Shown: positions 6,723 to 7,041 of the stretch, in pieces
How the letters are laid out: each line of letters opens with the position of its first letter
Numbering within the stretch: position 1 is the stretch's first letter
DNA from: Betaproteobacteria bacterium
Lineage (GTDB): Bacteria > Pseudomonadota > Gammaproteobacteria > Burkholderiales > UBA9220
Assembly: GCA_020061285.1 (NCBI GenBank)
Contig: JAGUYQ010000142.1
Span: forward strand, 1 to 7,041
DNA: 7,041 nt
Reading direction: 5' to 3'
The notes under the pieces: generated by a model
Database searches by the model: none
Seen by the model: only the letters and a program-made list of their open reading frames with translations
What the model was told of the DNA's origin: nothing
Made by a program: the position numbers and the translations under genes

Positions 6723-7041
6723 CTATTGCGCCATGGTGCCGCTCAGCCGCAAGCTTTGCCGGTACAGCTCCCGTTCCTCCGGCGTCAGGTCCCGCAAGTT
6801 TTTTTGTTCAAGCTTTTCCAGCGTTCTGCTGCGCTCGCCGGCCATTCTTTCCTGCCGCAATTTTTCCACCGCCCCGGCATACTCGTGGGACAGCTCCTCT
6901 TCGCTGAATCCATCCCAGCGCCCGCTGCGTGCCGCCGTTTCCAGGTAACGGGCATGAGGGGTGTCCGCAAAGCGGTGGACGATCGCCGCCGCTGAAACAT
7001 TCCCCTCCGCCTCCGCCAGGAACTCCAGGAGAGCCCCCAGG
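6723..7041 (-). CDS. dnaG: DNA primase DnaG, C-terminal 105 residues
   Basis: The frame is open at the right edge and ends with TAG at 6725-6723. It encodes the last 105 aa, starting LGALLEFLAEAEGNVSAAAI and ending LSGTMAQ. This is the C-terminal helical domain of primase that binds the replicative helicase DnaB. The RYLETAARSGRWDG region and the long charged helix with AGAVEKLRQERM are in family style. The call relies on this pattern and on the standard dnaG-rpoD order. The catalytic TOPRIM and zinc-binding domains lie outside the window. An A7 run at 6805-6799 (minus strand) makes a potential slippery heptamer inside the gene. The stop is 70 nt before the rpoD ATG. Confidence 0.87.
   Translation of the reverse strand, partial: LGALLEFLAEAEGNVSAAAIVHRFADTPHARYLETAARSGRWDGFSEEELSHEYAGAVEKLRQERMAGERSRTLEKLEQKNLRDLTPEERELYRQSLRLSGTMAQ

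Noticed and set aside
6785..7000. Minus-strand 71-aa frame at the right end
   Set aside because: It is out of frame with the dnaG C-terminus, which is open over the whole segment and fits the dnaG-rpoD order.
6723..7041. Heat-shock (sigma-32) promoter inside dnaG driving rpoD
   Set aside because: CTTGAA is present near 6808, but no CCCCAT-type -10 stands at the right distance.

Overview
The window looks like core chromosome of a GC-rich gammaproteobacterium. The evidence is a type A RNase P RNA next to mraZ-rsmH, a dnaG-rpoD-tRNA block, and a sigma-70 with a long acidic non-conserved region between regions 1.2 and 2. Nothing visible fixes the genus; an obligately aerobic or methanotroph-like gammaproteobacterium is only a guess. 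I see no transposase, integrase, CRISPR array, prophage or secretion gene, and composition is fairly even apart from AT-rich spacers.

Layout, left to right. (1) Minus strand: the first codons of rsmH, then mraZ, start the division and cell wall cluster, which continues beyond the left edge. mraZ is preceded by a sigma-70 type promoter and four MraZ boxes phased at 10 bp. (2) Minus strand: rnpB, about 452 nt, with roughly 100 nt of extra sequence around P12/P13, including a 60-nt unit bounded by an 11-nt direct repeat. (3) Plus strand, divergent from rnpB: a 362-aa conserved-looking protein of unknown function. Its stop codon overlaps that of pyrC. (4) Minus strand, probable operon: a 163-aa unknown protein, a 63-aa cysteine-containing protein and pyrC (dihydroorotase). 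(5) A spacer of about 200 bp rich in inverted repeats, followed on the plus strand by a 63-aa hypothetical protein and a bidirectional terminator. (6) Minus strand: dnaG (C-terminal end only), rpoD and tRNA-Ile2(CAU). This is the end of the macromolecular synthesis operon, with a tRNA only 10 nt after the rpoD stop.

Together the genes serve primer synthesis and transcription initiation (dnaG, rpoD), tRNA supply and maturation (the tRNA, and RNase P, which would release its 5' end), pyrimidine synthesis (pyrC), and control of cell wall and division genes (mraZ, rsmH). The points most worth a second look are the enlarged rnpB, the symmetric promoter between rnpB and the 362-aa gene, the folded leader before the small plus-strand gene, and the hairpin with U-run between dnaG and rpoD. 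I did not find a convincing new multi-gene system.
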